NCBI GenBank assembly: GCA_947504725.1 | Contig: CANNHN010000001.1 | Coordinates: 1 to 64,000 of the forward strand | From: Bacteroidota bacterium | GTDB lineage: Bacteria; Bacteroidota; Bacteroidia; 2-12-FULL-35-15 | Direction of reading: 5' to 3' | Length of the DNA stretch: 64,000 nt | Shown: in pieces, positions 25,111-32,588 of the stretch | Layout of the letters: the number at the start of each line of letters is the position of its first letter | Position numbering within the stretch: position 1 is the first letter of the stretch | Notes under the pieces: generated by a model | What the model was told of the DNA's origin: nothing | Databases searched by the model: none | Seen by the model: only the letters and a program-made list of their open reading frames with translations | Program-made: the position numbers and the translations under genes

Positions 25111-25145
25111 TAGTTGTTAGTTGGTGATTGTTAGTTATTTGTTCT
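25111..25145. repeat. 7-nt periodic repeat between aroQ and xerD
   Basis: Five 7-mers in register: TAGTTGT, TAGTTGG, TGATTGT, TAGTTAT, TTGTTCT. They begin directly after the aroQ start codon side. Confidence 0.8.
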
Positions 25146-25188
25146 GGGTGTAAAGATATATCAAAATTTGGATTATTAATTTAGCAAT

Positions 25189-26088
25189 ATGAATTGGAAC
25201 GTTTACATAAAAGGCTTTAAATCCTTTTTATCATTAGAGAAGTCTCTTTCAGATAACTCTGTTGAAGCGTATTTGCATGATGTCAATAAGTTAGTTGAGT
25301 TTCTTGAATTCAAAAAGTATGACCTTTCTCCCAAAGATATTCAGTTACAACACTTGCAGGAATTTGTGATGTGGATAAACGAAATGGAGATGACGGCAAC
25401 TTCCCAAGCTAGGTTTATTAGCGGAATTAAAGGGTTTTATAAATATTTATTATTAGAAAATGTATTGAGTGTTGATCCAACGGCACTGTTAGAGGCGCCA
25501 CGTTTGGCTCGGAAACTTCCTGATACGTTGAGCTTGGCTGACATCAATAAATTAATTGATGCAATTGATTTAAGTAAAAAAGGCGGACAAAGAAACAAGG
25601 CGATGCTGGAAACTTTATATAGCTGCGGATTACGAGTAAGTGAGTTGGTGAATTTGAGAATCTCTAACTTGTTTTTTAATGAAGATTATATAAAAGTTAC
25701 GGGGAAAGGAGATAAAGAAAGACTCGTTCCAATAGGTAATGTTGCAATTAAACAGATTGAAATTTATAGAGACGAAGTAAGATGTCATCAGGAAATTAAA
25801 AAAGATAACGAAGATTTCCTTTTTTTAAATAATAGAGGCAGTAAAATTTCGAGAATTTATGTGTTTACAACGATAAAGGAATTAGCACTAATTGCTCGTA
25901 TTAAAAAGAAGATTAGTCCACATACGTTCCGACATTCTTTTGCATCTCATTTAATTGAGGGGGGCGCTGATTTGAGGGCTGTTCAGGAAATGTTAGGTCA
26001 TGAGTCGATAACGACTACAGAAATATACACACATCTCGACAGAGAGTATTTGAGAGAAGCCATTATTCGGTTCCACCCAAGGTCATAA
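25189..26088 (+). CDS. xerD: tyrosine recombinase XerD
   Basis: A 299-residue recombinase of standard Xer length. The N-terminal SAM-like core-binding domain spans about 1-105. The catalytic domain shows Arg149 in SCGLRVSELVNL, Lys173 in TGKGDKERLVPIG, His245-x-x-Arg248 in HTFRHSFASHLIEGGADLR, His271 in MLGHESITTTE and the nucleophile Tyr280 in EIYTHLD. It resolves chromosome dimers at dif with XerC, which is not in this window. No phage or integron context is seen, so a housekeeping role is the best reading. Its stop lies 2 nt from that of a convergent gene. Confidence 0.94.
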   Translation: MNWNVYIKGFKSFLSLEKSLSDNSVEAYLHDVNKLVEFLEFKKYDLSPKDIQLQHLQEFVMWINEMEMTATSQARFISGIKGFYKYLLLENVLSVDPTALLEAPRLARKLPDTLSLADINKLIDAIDLSKKGGQRNKAMLETLYSCGLRVSELVNLRISNLFFNEDYIKVTGKGDKERLVPIGNVAIKQIEIYRDEVRCHQEIKKDNEDFLFLNNRGSKISRIYVFTTIKELALIARIKKKISPHTFRHSFASHLIEGGADLRAVQEMLGHESITTTEIYTHLDREYLREAIIRFHPRS

Positions 26089-26090
26089 AG

Positions 26091-26594
26091 CTACTTTTCT
26101 CCTTTCGGACCTTTATCAGCTTTATCGTTTTTTAGTTTGTCGATTAATACGCGTTTAAACTGCTCTTCAGCTTGATATAGTTGAGAAACCTTTTTTATTG
26201 ACAATACAGATTTAAACTTTGAATTGTATTCGGTTTGTAAGTCAAGTTCTTTTTGACGAAAAGCAAAATCATTATCAATCGCTTGCTCTATTTCTTTGTC
26301 TGTTCGCTCTTCCATATTTTTCTTCACCTCACGAACATCCTGCTTGCGTTTTTTTCGCAAATCATTTAGTTTTTCATTAAACTGATTGTAAACAGGCCAA
26401 AATTTTTGAGCTTCTTCTGGCGTAAGTTCTAGTTTGCTTGTTAAATAAGCAATTTTCATGGCTTCTATATTTTCTTTCTTCTCTTGTTGTGCTTTTTTTC
26501 CATTTGGAGGAGGCCCCATTGGTTGAGAATAGGTAATTCCTACGAATGAAAAGAAGGCAAAAGCGAGGATGGTTTTTAGAGCAGCTGTTTTCAT
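26091..26594 (-). CDS. Spy/CpxP-like periplasmic protein
   Basis: A 167-residue protein with signal peptide MKTAALKTILAFAFFSFVGITYS and a mature part that is almost wholly charged alpha-helix. LTPEEAQKFWPVYNQFNEKL is the Spy/CpxP-like LTxxQ-type motif, followed by KKRKQDVREVKKNMEE and a Gly/Lys tail. Last gene of the sigma-factor operon, 12 nt after the membrane protein. Proteins of this kind beside ECF sigma genes in Bacteroidota are often called sensors of the sigma factor; a chaperone or sensor role is inferred. Confidence 0.75.
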   Translation of the reverse strand: MKTAALKTILAFAFFSFVGITYSQPMGPPPNGKKAQQEKKENIEAMKIAYLTSKLELTPEEAQKFWPVYNQFNEKLNDLRKKRKQDVREVKKNMEERTDKEIEQAIDNDFAFRQKELDLQTEYNSKFKSVLSIKKVSQLYQAEEQFKRVLIDKLKNDKADKGPKGEK

Positions 26595-26606
26595 ATTTAT
26601 TTGGTA

Positions 26607-27194
26607 TTATAATTCATTACTTAAGTTATTTTCTTCAATGTTGTTATCAATTAAATAATTCTCGATACTGTTTTCGTCTTCCATATTTTTTTCTGTTTCA
26701 ATTGACGCATCAGCAGTAAGATGTTCGAGTATGTCATTCTCATTAATGTAATAGAGGTTGTCTTCTAAAGAAAGTTCCTCCATCGATTCAATTTTTTGAA
26801 CATTGTTTTTATTGACGTAGTAGATTCCAATAACTGAAATGAATAAAACAACAAGAATGGAAACCGCAAAACGTGGTCGTAACAACCAGAAAAGCCAATC
26901 TACAACATTAGATTTTTCTTTGCTTTCAACAACTCTTCCTTGAATAATGGTAGGTAGTTCTTCAAAATAATCTTTCGGTACATCAAATGGATTGTATTTG
27001 TCGATACTCAAAAGAGTAGGAGCTAGTGCCTTTATATCTTCTTCATCCTCAATGCGGTTTTGCAATTTAGATGTGAAGGCATCAAAATAGGAATCAGATG
27101 GGCTAAACGGGTTATTACTACTTAGCTTCGAAAGCTTAGGAGCCATTCCGTTTAAATCATTGTCTTCGTTTGATATGTTGTGGTCGTCATTCAT
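26607..27194 (-). CDS. membrane protein downstream of an ECF sigma factor, putative anti-sigma
   Basis: A 195-residue protein with one transmembrane helix at about 110-127 (FAVSILVVLFISVIGIYYV). The cytoplasmic N-terminal half contains two copies of one motif: APKLSKLSSNNPFSPSDSYF and APTLLSIDKYNPFDVPKDYF, that is LxxxxxNPFxxPxxYF. There is no HxxxCxxC zinc anti-sigma signature. The periplasmic C-terminus is acidic and Asn/Glu-rich. Position 32 nt after the sigma gene suggests that it controls the sigma factor. The family is not recognised with confidence. Confidence 0.65.
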   Translation of the reverse strand: MNDDHNISNEDNDLNGMAPKLSKLSSNNPFSPSDSYFDAFTSKLQNRIEDEEDIKALAPTLLSIDKYNPFDVPKDYFEELPTIIQGRVVESKEKSNVVDWLFWLLRPRFAVSILVVLFISVIGIYYVNKNNVQKIESMEELSLEDNLYYINENDILEHLTADASIETEKNMEDENSIENYLIDNNIEENNLSNEL

Positions 27195-27226
27195 TTTTTT
27201 CTTCGATACTTTTCTGCTTAAAAGGT

Positions 27227-27805
27227 TTAATCTTTAGTAAGATAATGTTCAATTTTTTTTACGGCATGGTGATACGATGCTTTTAGAGCTCCAACAGATG
27301 TTTCCAAGATTTTACTCATCTCTTCGTATTTCATTTCATCAAAATACTTCATATTAAAAACAATGCGCTGTTTGTCGGGAAGCGTGAGTATTGCTTTTTG
27401 AAGTTTTGTTTGAATCTCATCACCCTTGTAATAACTATCACTTTCAAGGTTGTTTGCTAAAAAAGCAGACACGTCATCCAACGGTATTCCAGCTCTTTTT
27501 TTCTTAGCATTTAAAAAGTTAAGTGATTCGTTGGTTGCAATGCGGTACATCCAGGTGAACAGTTGTGATTCTGCTTTAAAGTTTTCGAGGTTTCTCCAGA
27601 CTTTGATAAACACATTTTGAAGCACATCATCCGTATCATCATGGTCGATGATGATTTTTCGGATGTGCCAATAAAGTCGTTTTTGATATTCGCGGACTAA
27701 TAAGTTAAACGCATAGTTGCGTGTTTCTTCGTTTCGAAACTGTTCGATAATCTCTTGGTCGAGATTGGAGGCTTTTGATAATGTATGTTTTACTTCACCT
27801 CCCAT
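27227..27805 (-). CDS. ECF-type RNA polymerase sigma factor
   Basis: A 192-residue sigma-70 family protein with only regions 2 and 4. Region 2 reads YQKRLYWHIRKIIIDHDDTDDVLQNVFIKVWRNL with SQLFTWMYRIATNESLNFL (-10 melting and recognition). Region 4 reads LPDKQRIVFNMKYFDEMKYEEMS with the helix-turn-helix ETSVGALKASYHHAVKKIE. It starts 6 nt after the transketolase C-terminal gene and is followed by a one-helix membrane protein and a Spy-like protein, a typical envelope-signalling set. Confidence 0.93.
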   Translation of the reverse strand: MGGEVKHTLSKASNLDQEIIEQFRNEETRNYAFNLLVREYQKRLYWHIRKIIIDHDDTDDVLQNVFIKVWRNLENFKAESQLFTWMYRIATNESLNFLNAKKKRAGIPLDDVSAFLANNLESDSYYKGDEIQTKLQKAILTLPDKQRIVFNMKYFDEMKYEEMSKILETSVGALKASYHHAVKKIEHYLTKD

Positions 27806-27811
27806 TAGGCT

Positions 27812-28765
27812 TTATTTGCGTTTTAAGACCTTGTTTACCGCTTCAACTATGTTCACGGCATCTAAACCATATTTAGTCATTAATTGATCGGGTGTGCCGC
27901 TTTCTCCGAAACTATCATTCACTGCAACCATTTCAATTGGAGTTGGCAACTCTCTCGCTAGTAATTGAGCTATACTGTCACCTAATCCACCATTCATTTG
28001 GTGTTCTTCAGCAGTAACAACACAACGTGTTTTTTTAGCTGAGTTTATGACAGCTGAATTATCTAAAGGTTTAATCGTATGGATGTTTATTATTTCAGCG
28101 CTGATTCCTTGTGCTGCTAATTGTTCTCCTGCTTCAATCGCTTTCCAAACCAAATGACCTGTTGCGAAGATGGTAACATCAGTACCTTCATTCAACATTA
28201 CTGCTTTTCCAATTTCGAATTTTTGATCAGCAGGAGTAAAGTTAGGAACGGTTGGTCGGCCGAATCTTAAATAAACTGGTCCTTCGTAAGCAGCAATAGC
28301 AATTGTAGCAGCTTTTGTTTGATTGAAGTCGCATGGATTGATAACAACCATTCCAGGAAGCATTTTCATTAACCCTAAATCTTCTAATATTTGATGCGTA
28401 GCTCCATCTTCTCCAAGCGTTAAGCCTGCATGTGATGCACATATTTTTACATTCTTACCAGAGTAAGCCACTGATTGGCGAATTTGGTCATACACTCTTC
28501 CTGTAGAGAAGTTCGCAAAGGTTCCTGTAAATGGAATTTTACCTCCAATAGTTAAACCTGCAGCAATACCAATCATGTTTGCTTCAGCAATGCCTATTTG
28601 AAAGAATCTTTCCGGGTGGTCTTTTGCAAATGCATCCATCTTTAATGAACCAGTTAAGTCGGCACACAAAGCAACCACATTTGGGTTTGATTTTCCAAGT
28701 TCTGATAATCCAGCTCCAAATCCTGAGCGAGTGTCTTTCTTTTCGGTAAAGGTGTATTTTTTCAT
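27812..28765 (-). CDS. transketolase, C-terminal subunit
   Basis: A 317-residue protein carrying the pyrimidine-binding and C-terminal domains of transketolase (split-gene form). DTRSGFGAGLSELGKSNPNVVALCADLTGS opens the domain; FFQIGIAEANMIGIAAGL carries the conserved catalytic Glu, and SHAGLTLGEDGATHQ and TAEEHQMNGGLGDSIAQLL complete it. It pairs with the N-terminal subunit at 30271-31119 to form the thiamine-diphosphate enzyme of the pentose phosphate pathway. Unusually, a vWA gene lies between the two subunits. Confidence 0.93.
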   Translation of the reverse strand: MKKYTFTEKKDTRSGFGAGLSELGKSNPNVVALCADLTGSLKMDAFAKDHPERFFQIGIAEANMIGIAAGLTIGGKIPFTGTFANFSTGRVYDQIRQSVAYSGKNVKICASHAGLTLGEDGATHQILEDLGLMKMLPGMVVINPCDFNQTKAATIAIAAYEGPVYLRFGRPTVPNFTPADQKFEIGKAVMLNEGTDVTIFATGHLVWKAIEAGEQLAAQGISAEIINIHTIKPLDNSAVINSAKKTRCVVTAEEHQMNGGLGDSIAQLLARELPTPIEMVAVNDSFGESGTPDQLMTKYGLDAVNIVEAVNKVLKRK

Positions 28766-28810
28766 TTAATTTATTGTGTAGATGATATTTATAATATTTT
28801 GATAATCAGT

Positions 28811-30232
28811 TTAATATAATCTTATAGCTGTTGACATTCCAGAATCGATTTTGAAACGCTTTTCAATCGTGTAAATCGACTCTTTTGCATTCTTTGGTCG
28901 GTATTCTACCCTGTATTTCCCCGGTTGTAAATTGATGGTTTCCTGAACCAATGAACTGTTTAAATTACAAACCCAAACCAGTTTGTTGTTTTCTTCTAAG
29001 TATAAACTCCCAGGACCTTCACTAGGCTTAGAGAGAGTAACTATTCCCGATTGAGGAATCTCTATGTAAGTGGTTTTGCTTTGACCAACATCCACCTTGT
29101 CTAATTTGATTCGGGGCAAGGTTAAAATCTCTAAATCATACTTTCCAATAAGGAATTTTTCTGTTGTGTTAAAGTGTTGAATATGAAGTGTTTGCATCTC
29201 CCCATTTTTACGAACAATGCAACTAATATTTTTGGTGAAATCAGGGTTTCCTGACATCTTTAAATTAAGATAACCTTGTGCAGCATCTACACCAATCGTG
29301 TTGTGTTTTCCTGGAACCAATTCAATGCCTTTCTTTTCAATAGGAGGAATCGTATGTACAACCATTTTGTAGGTTCCAATTGGGTCGATGATTAATGTAT
29401 CGGGAACGCCTTTAGTATTAATAGTGTGTAAATAGTTGTAGCGAATGATGCCAGTTTGTTCATCGTAAAAGGTCATGTTTACATCCGTTTCTGTTGGACG
29501 GTTAATTTGATCATTTAAGTTTACCTGAACAGTAGTGTTGTTAAGCGCTTGAGAGATAACAATGTTTAGGATATTTTTAAAACTAGCTTCGCTGGATGCA
29601 TCATAGAATTTACCGATACAACCGAAAGAGTTAATATAACTTTGGTCAAGTCCGATTCCTATTACAAACGGTTTTAAAACAATTCCTTTTTTCTGAAGCG
29701 CTAAGGAAACTGCACAAGGGTCGCCATCACATTCTTCAATACCATCTGTAATCAGGATAATAATGTTGCGAACGTTGGCATTTGAAGCTGAAGGGAAATC
29801 GCCTCCGCATTGTTCTAGTGTATAAGCGATAGGAGTTGTTCCTTTGGGAACCAACATTTTCAATTTGTTTTTGATAGCTTGGGCATTGTTCTTTCCAAAT
29901 GGCACTTCTAATTTTGTATCTGTACAACTACGCTCTGGACGTAATGGAACCTGATGTCCATAACAACGGAAAGCCAATTCTAAATTAGGATTGTCCACCT
30001 TTTGCATACTGTCTAAAAAATCGGTCAACATTTTTTTAGCCATATCCATCTTCATCCCGTTCTGCCATTGACCGAACATGCTGAAAGAGGCATCGAATAC
30101 GAATTCAATACGAGTTAAGGGTTTGGCTTGTTGAGCTGAAGTTGAGTAGCAAGTAGTAAGTATCAGGACACAAGACAAAAGTAGTTTTGCGAAGAGAGAT
30201 TTTGCTGTAAGAAAATGCGTTTTGTTTTTCAT
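28811..30232 (-). CDS. secreted von Willebrand factor A domain protein
   Basis: A 473-residue protein with signal peptide (LLLSCVLILTTCYSTSA, then QQAKP). The vWA domain spans about 37-215: IEFVFDASFSMFGQW is the MIDAS DxSxS motif, with GTTPIAYTLEQCGGDFP and ILITDGIEECDGDPC (Thr and Asp ligands). Several beta-sandwich segments follow, and the C-terminus is IEKRFKIDSGMSTAIRLY, without a T9SS tail. The surface role is probably metal-dependent protein binding. It is transcribed between the two transketolase subunit genes with gaps of 38 and 45 nt. Part of its signal-peptide DNA is a 7-nt repeat. Confidence 0.85.
   Translation of the reverse strand: MKNKTHFLTAKSLFAKLLLSCVLILTTCYSTSAQQAKPLTRIEFVFDASFSMFGQWQNGMKMDMAKKMLTDFLDSMQKVDNPNLELAFRCYGHQVPLRPERSCTDTKLEVPFGKNNAQAIKNKLKMLVPKGTTPIAYTLEQCGGDFPSASNANVRNIIILITDGIEECDGDPCAVSLALQKKGIVLKPFVIGIGLDQSYINSFGCIGKFYDASSEASFKNILNIVISQALNNTTVQVNLNDQINRPTETDVNMTFYDEQTGIIRYNYLHTINTKGVPDTLIIDPIGTYKMVVHTIPPIEKKGIELVPGKHNTIGVDAAQGYLNLKMSGNPDFTKNISCIVRKNGEMQTLHIQHFNTTEKFLIGKYDLEILTLPRIKLDKVDVGQSKTTYIEIPQSGIVTLSKPSEGPGSLYLEENNKLVWVCNLNSSLVQETINLQPGKYRVEYRPKNAKESIYTIEKRFKIDSGMSTAIRLY
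30144..30178. repeat. 7-nt periodic repeat in the vWA signal-peptide region
   Basis: Five 7-mers in register on the plus strand: GAGTAGC, AAGTAGT, AAGTATC, AGGACAC, AAGACAA. It is approximately inverted relative to 30244-30271. Confidence 0.8.
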
Positions 30233-30243
30233 AGTTTCAGGTC

Positions 30244-30271
30244 TTGATACTTGTGTCTTACTACTTGATAC
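30244..30271. repeat. 7-nt periodic repeat between vWA and transketolase genes
   Basis: Four 7-mers in register: TTGATAC, TTGTGTC, TTACTAC, TTGATAC. It occupies most of the 38-nt intergenic gap. Confidence 0.8.
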
Positions 30272-31119
30272 TAGTAGTCTCCAAGTGTTTCAGCATTCTG
30301 ATTCAAAGCCTGTGCCAATTGTTCGTCATTAGGAGCAACACCATGCCATTTATGGCTACCCATCATAAAATCAACACCATTACCCATTTCTGTTTTCATT
30401 AAGATCATTACAGGCTTTCCTTTGCCAGTATGCTCTTTTGCTTTTTTTATTGTTGCTACAACCGAAGCGATATCATTTCCTTTTTCCAAATCCAATACAT
30501 CCCAACCGAATGCTTCAAACTTCGCACGTAAACTTCCCATTGGTAATACTTGATCAGTAGAACCATCAATTTGTTGTCCGTTCATATCAACCGTACAAAT
30601 CAAATTGTCTACTTTTTTACCAGAAGCATACATTGCTGCTTCCCAAATTTGTCCTTCTTGCAATTCACCATCTCCGTGAAGGGTATAAACAATCGAATTA
30701 TCTTTATTTAATTTCTTAGCCAAAGCTGCACCAATCGCAACCGACATACCTTGTCCGAGTGACCCAGAAGCAATTCTCACACCTGGTAAATGTTCGTGTG
30801 TAGTTGGATGTCCCTGCAAACGCGTATTTAACTTTCTAAATGTTGACAATTCTTTTACTGGGAAATATCCTGAATGCGCTAAAACACTATAAAATACAGG
30901 GGAGATGTGTCCATTCGACAAGAAAAATAAATCTTCATTTATTCCGTCCATCGAAAATTTAGCAGAATTGTGTTTCATTATTTCGAAATAGAGCGAAACA
31001 AAGTATTCTACACAGCCCAAAGAACCACCTGGATGTCCCGAATTTACTGCATGAACTTGTCGTACAATATCTCTTCGAACTTGAGTTACAATTTTTTCTA
31101 ATTCTGCTGTTGACGCCAT
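30271..31119 (-). CDS. transketolase, N-terminal subunit
   Basis: A 282-residue thiamine-diphosphate-binding subunit. HAVNSGHPGGSLGCVEY is the N-terminal substrate/cofactor block, ASGSLGQGMSVAIGAALAKK follows, and YTLHGDGELQEGQIWEA is the ThDP motif (GDGx...N-like, with Mg ligands). FMMGSHKWHGVAPND supplies conserved His residues. First gene of the minus-strand operon running through vWA, transketolase C, sigma factor, putative anti-sigma and Spy-like protein. Confidence 0.93.
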   Translation of the reverse strand: MASTAELEKIVTQVRRDIVRQVHAVNSGHPGGSLGCVEYFVSLYFEIMKHNSAKFSMDGINEDLFFLSNGHISPVFYSVLAHSGYFPVKELSTFRKLNTRLQGHPTTHEHLPGVRIASGSLGQGMSVAIGAALAKKLNKDNSIVYTLHGDGELQEGQIWEAAMYASGKKVDNLICTVDMNGQQIDGSTDQVLPMGSLRAKFEAFGWDVLDLEKGNDIASVVATIKKAKEHTGKGKPVMILMKTEMGNGVDFMMGSHKWHGVAPNDEQLAQALNQNAETLGDY

Positions 31120-31269
31120 AAAATATGTTGATTAATTTGTTTTTTTTACTTTAGCGTTCAAAAGTATCAATTTTTACAAGGCTTTGGGGGATTGTTGAAA
31201 AATCGCATTATTGTTGAAAACTCACGCAAATAAAGCTAAATAAGGGTTTTTATAATTTTTTGATATACT

Positions 31270-31277
31270 TATATTTG
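31270..31277 (+). promoter_or_regulatory. -7 box for ychF
   Basis: TATATTTG. The predicted +1 near 31281 leaves a 5' UTR of about 120 nt that contains two 7-nt periodic repeats. Confidence 0.45.
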
Positions 31278-31293
31278 CAAACTAAAATAAAAG

Positions 31294-31321
31294 AATGTTG
31301 AGTGTTGATGGTTGAATGTTG
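31294..31321 (+). repeat. 7-nt periodic repeat in the ychF 5' UTR, first
   Basis: Four 7-mers in register: AATGTTG, AGTGTTG, ATGGTTG, AATGTTG. Confidence 0.8.
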
Positions 31322-31363
31322 ATTTTAAAAATTTAACCAAATAACATTATCGTTCCATTAATA

Positions 31364-31398
31364 ATAATTCATCAATCAAAAATCTAAAATCATCAATC
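31364..31398 (+). repeat. 7-nt periodic repeat in the ychF 5' UTR, second
   Basis: Five 7-mers in register: ATAATTC, ATCAATC, AAAAATC, TAAAATC, ATCAATC. It ends 4 nt before the ychF ATG. Confidence 0.8.
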
Positions 31399-31402
31399 GA
31401 AT

Positions 31403-32503
31403 ATGGCATTACAGTGTGGAATTGTGGGATTACCAAATGTTGGAAAATCAACTTTATTTAATTGTTTATCAAACGCAAAAGCACAAGCGGCAAACTTTCC
31501 GTTTTGTACAATAGAACCTAACGTAGGTGTAATTACAGTTCCGGATGAGCGTTTATCCGTTCTTGAAAAGATAGTGAATCCTGAAAGGGTTGTCCCTACC
31601 GTTGTGGAAATTGTTGACATTGCCGGTTTGGTAAAAGGAGCTAGTAAAGGCGAAGGGTTGGGGAATAAATTTCTTGCAAACATCAGAGAAACCAATGCGA
31701 TTATTCACGTATTGCGTTGTTTCGATGATGATAACATCATCCACGTGGATGGTTCAGTAAACCCTGTTAGAGACAAAGAGATTATTGATACTGAATTGCA
31801 ATTGAAAGATTTGGAGTCGGTGGAAACAAAGATGAAGAAAGTAGAGAAGATGGCAAAGACCGGCAATGATAAGGATGCAAAAAAAGCATATGAAGTTTTG
31901 TCTTCTATCAAGGAGTTGTTAGAGCAAGGGAAATCAGCTCGTTCAGCAAATTTGTCAGAACAAGATTTAGTTCATGTTGCTGATTGTTGTTTGTTAACCA
32001 TCAAACCTGTGCTTTACGTTTGTAATGTGGATGAAAAATCTGTAAAAACAGGAAACAAATATGTGGATGCAGTGAGAGAAGCCGTGAAAGATGAAAATGC
32101 TGAGGTGTTAATCATCACAGCAGCCATGGAAGCGGAAATTGCAAGTTTAGAAACGTATGATGAGCGTCAGATGTTTTTGGGAGAGATGGGACTTACGGAG
32201 CCTGGGGTAAATTACCTGATAAAAGCTGCGTATAGAATTCTGAATTTACAAACCTACTTTACAGCAGGAGTAAAGGAAGTAAGAGCTTGGACCATCATAA
32301 AAGGAATGACCGCTCCGCAAGCTGCAGGAGTGATTCATACCGACTTTGAAAAAGGATTTATTAGAGCTGAGGTGATTAAGTACAATGATTTTATTACTTT
32401 AGGCTCCGAAGCGGCATGTAAAGATGCTGGAAAAATGGGTGTGGAAGGAAAAGAATATGTTGTGAATGATGGAGATTTAATGCACTTCCGCTTCAATGTC
32501 TGA
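31403..32503 (+). CDS. ychF: YchF (OLA1-type) ATPase
   Basis: A 366-residue Obg-superfamily protein of normal length. G1 is GLPNVGKSTLFNCLS, G3 is DIAGLVKGASKGEGLGNKFL, and the nonstandard G4 CNVDEKS region explains ATP preference in the family. A coiled coil and the C-terminal TGS domain (TYFTAGVKEVRAWTI, AAGVIHTDFEKGFIRAEVI, KEYVVNDGDLMHFRFNV) follow. YchF associates with ribosomes and responds to oxidative stress in characterised bacteria. The stop is TGA, evidence that TGA is a normal stop here. Confidence 0.96.
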   Translation: MALQCGIVGLPNVGKSTLFNCLSNAKAQAANFPFCTIEPNVGVITVPDERLSVLEKIVNPERVVPTVVEIVDIAGLVKGASKGEGLGNKFLANIRETNAIIHVLRCFDDDNIIHVDGSVNPVRDKEIIDTELQLKDLESVETKMKKVEKMAKTGNDKDAKKAYEVLSSIKELLEQGKSARSANLSEQDLVHVADCCLLTIKPVLYVCNVDEKSVKTGNKYVDAVREAVKDENAEVLIITAAMEAEIASLETYDERQMFLGEMGLTEPGVNYLIKAAYRILNLQTYFTAGVKEVRAWTIIKGMTAPQAAGVIHTDFEKGFIRAEVIKYNDFITLGSEAACKDAGKMGVEGKEYVVNDGDLMHFRFNV

Positions 32504-32536
32504 AGATGGAAGATGTATGATGGACAAGGCAAGATG
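32502..32536 (+). repeat. 7-nt periodic repeat after ychF
   Basis: Five 7-mers in register: GAAGATG, GAAGATG, TATGATG, GACAAGG, CAAGATG. It begins within the ychF stop codon. Confidence 0.8.
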
Positions 32537-32588
32537 GAAAAAATCGCACCTGCCAATTTGTAAATTTGTAAAAATTCGTAATTAGTAC

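Noticed and set aside
25189-26088. XerD-like recombinase as an integrase of a mobile element
   Set aside because: Full-length housekeeping XerD features, aroQ beside it, and no attachment repeats, phage or conjugation genes nearby.
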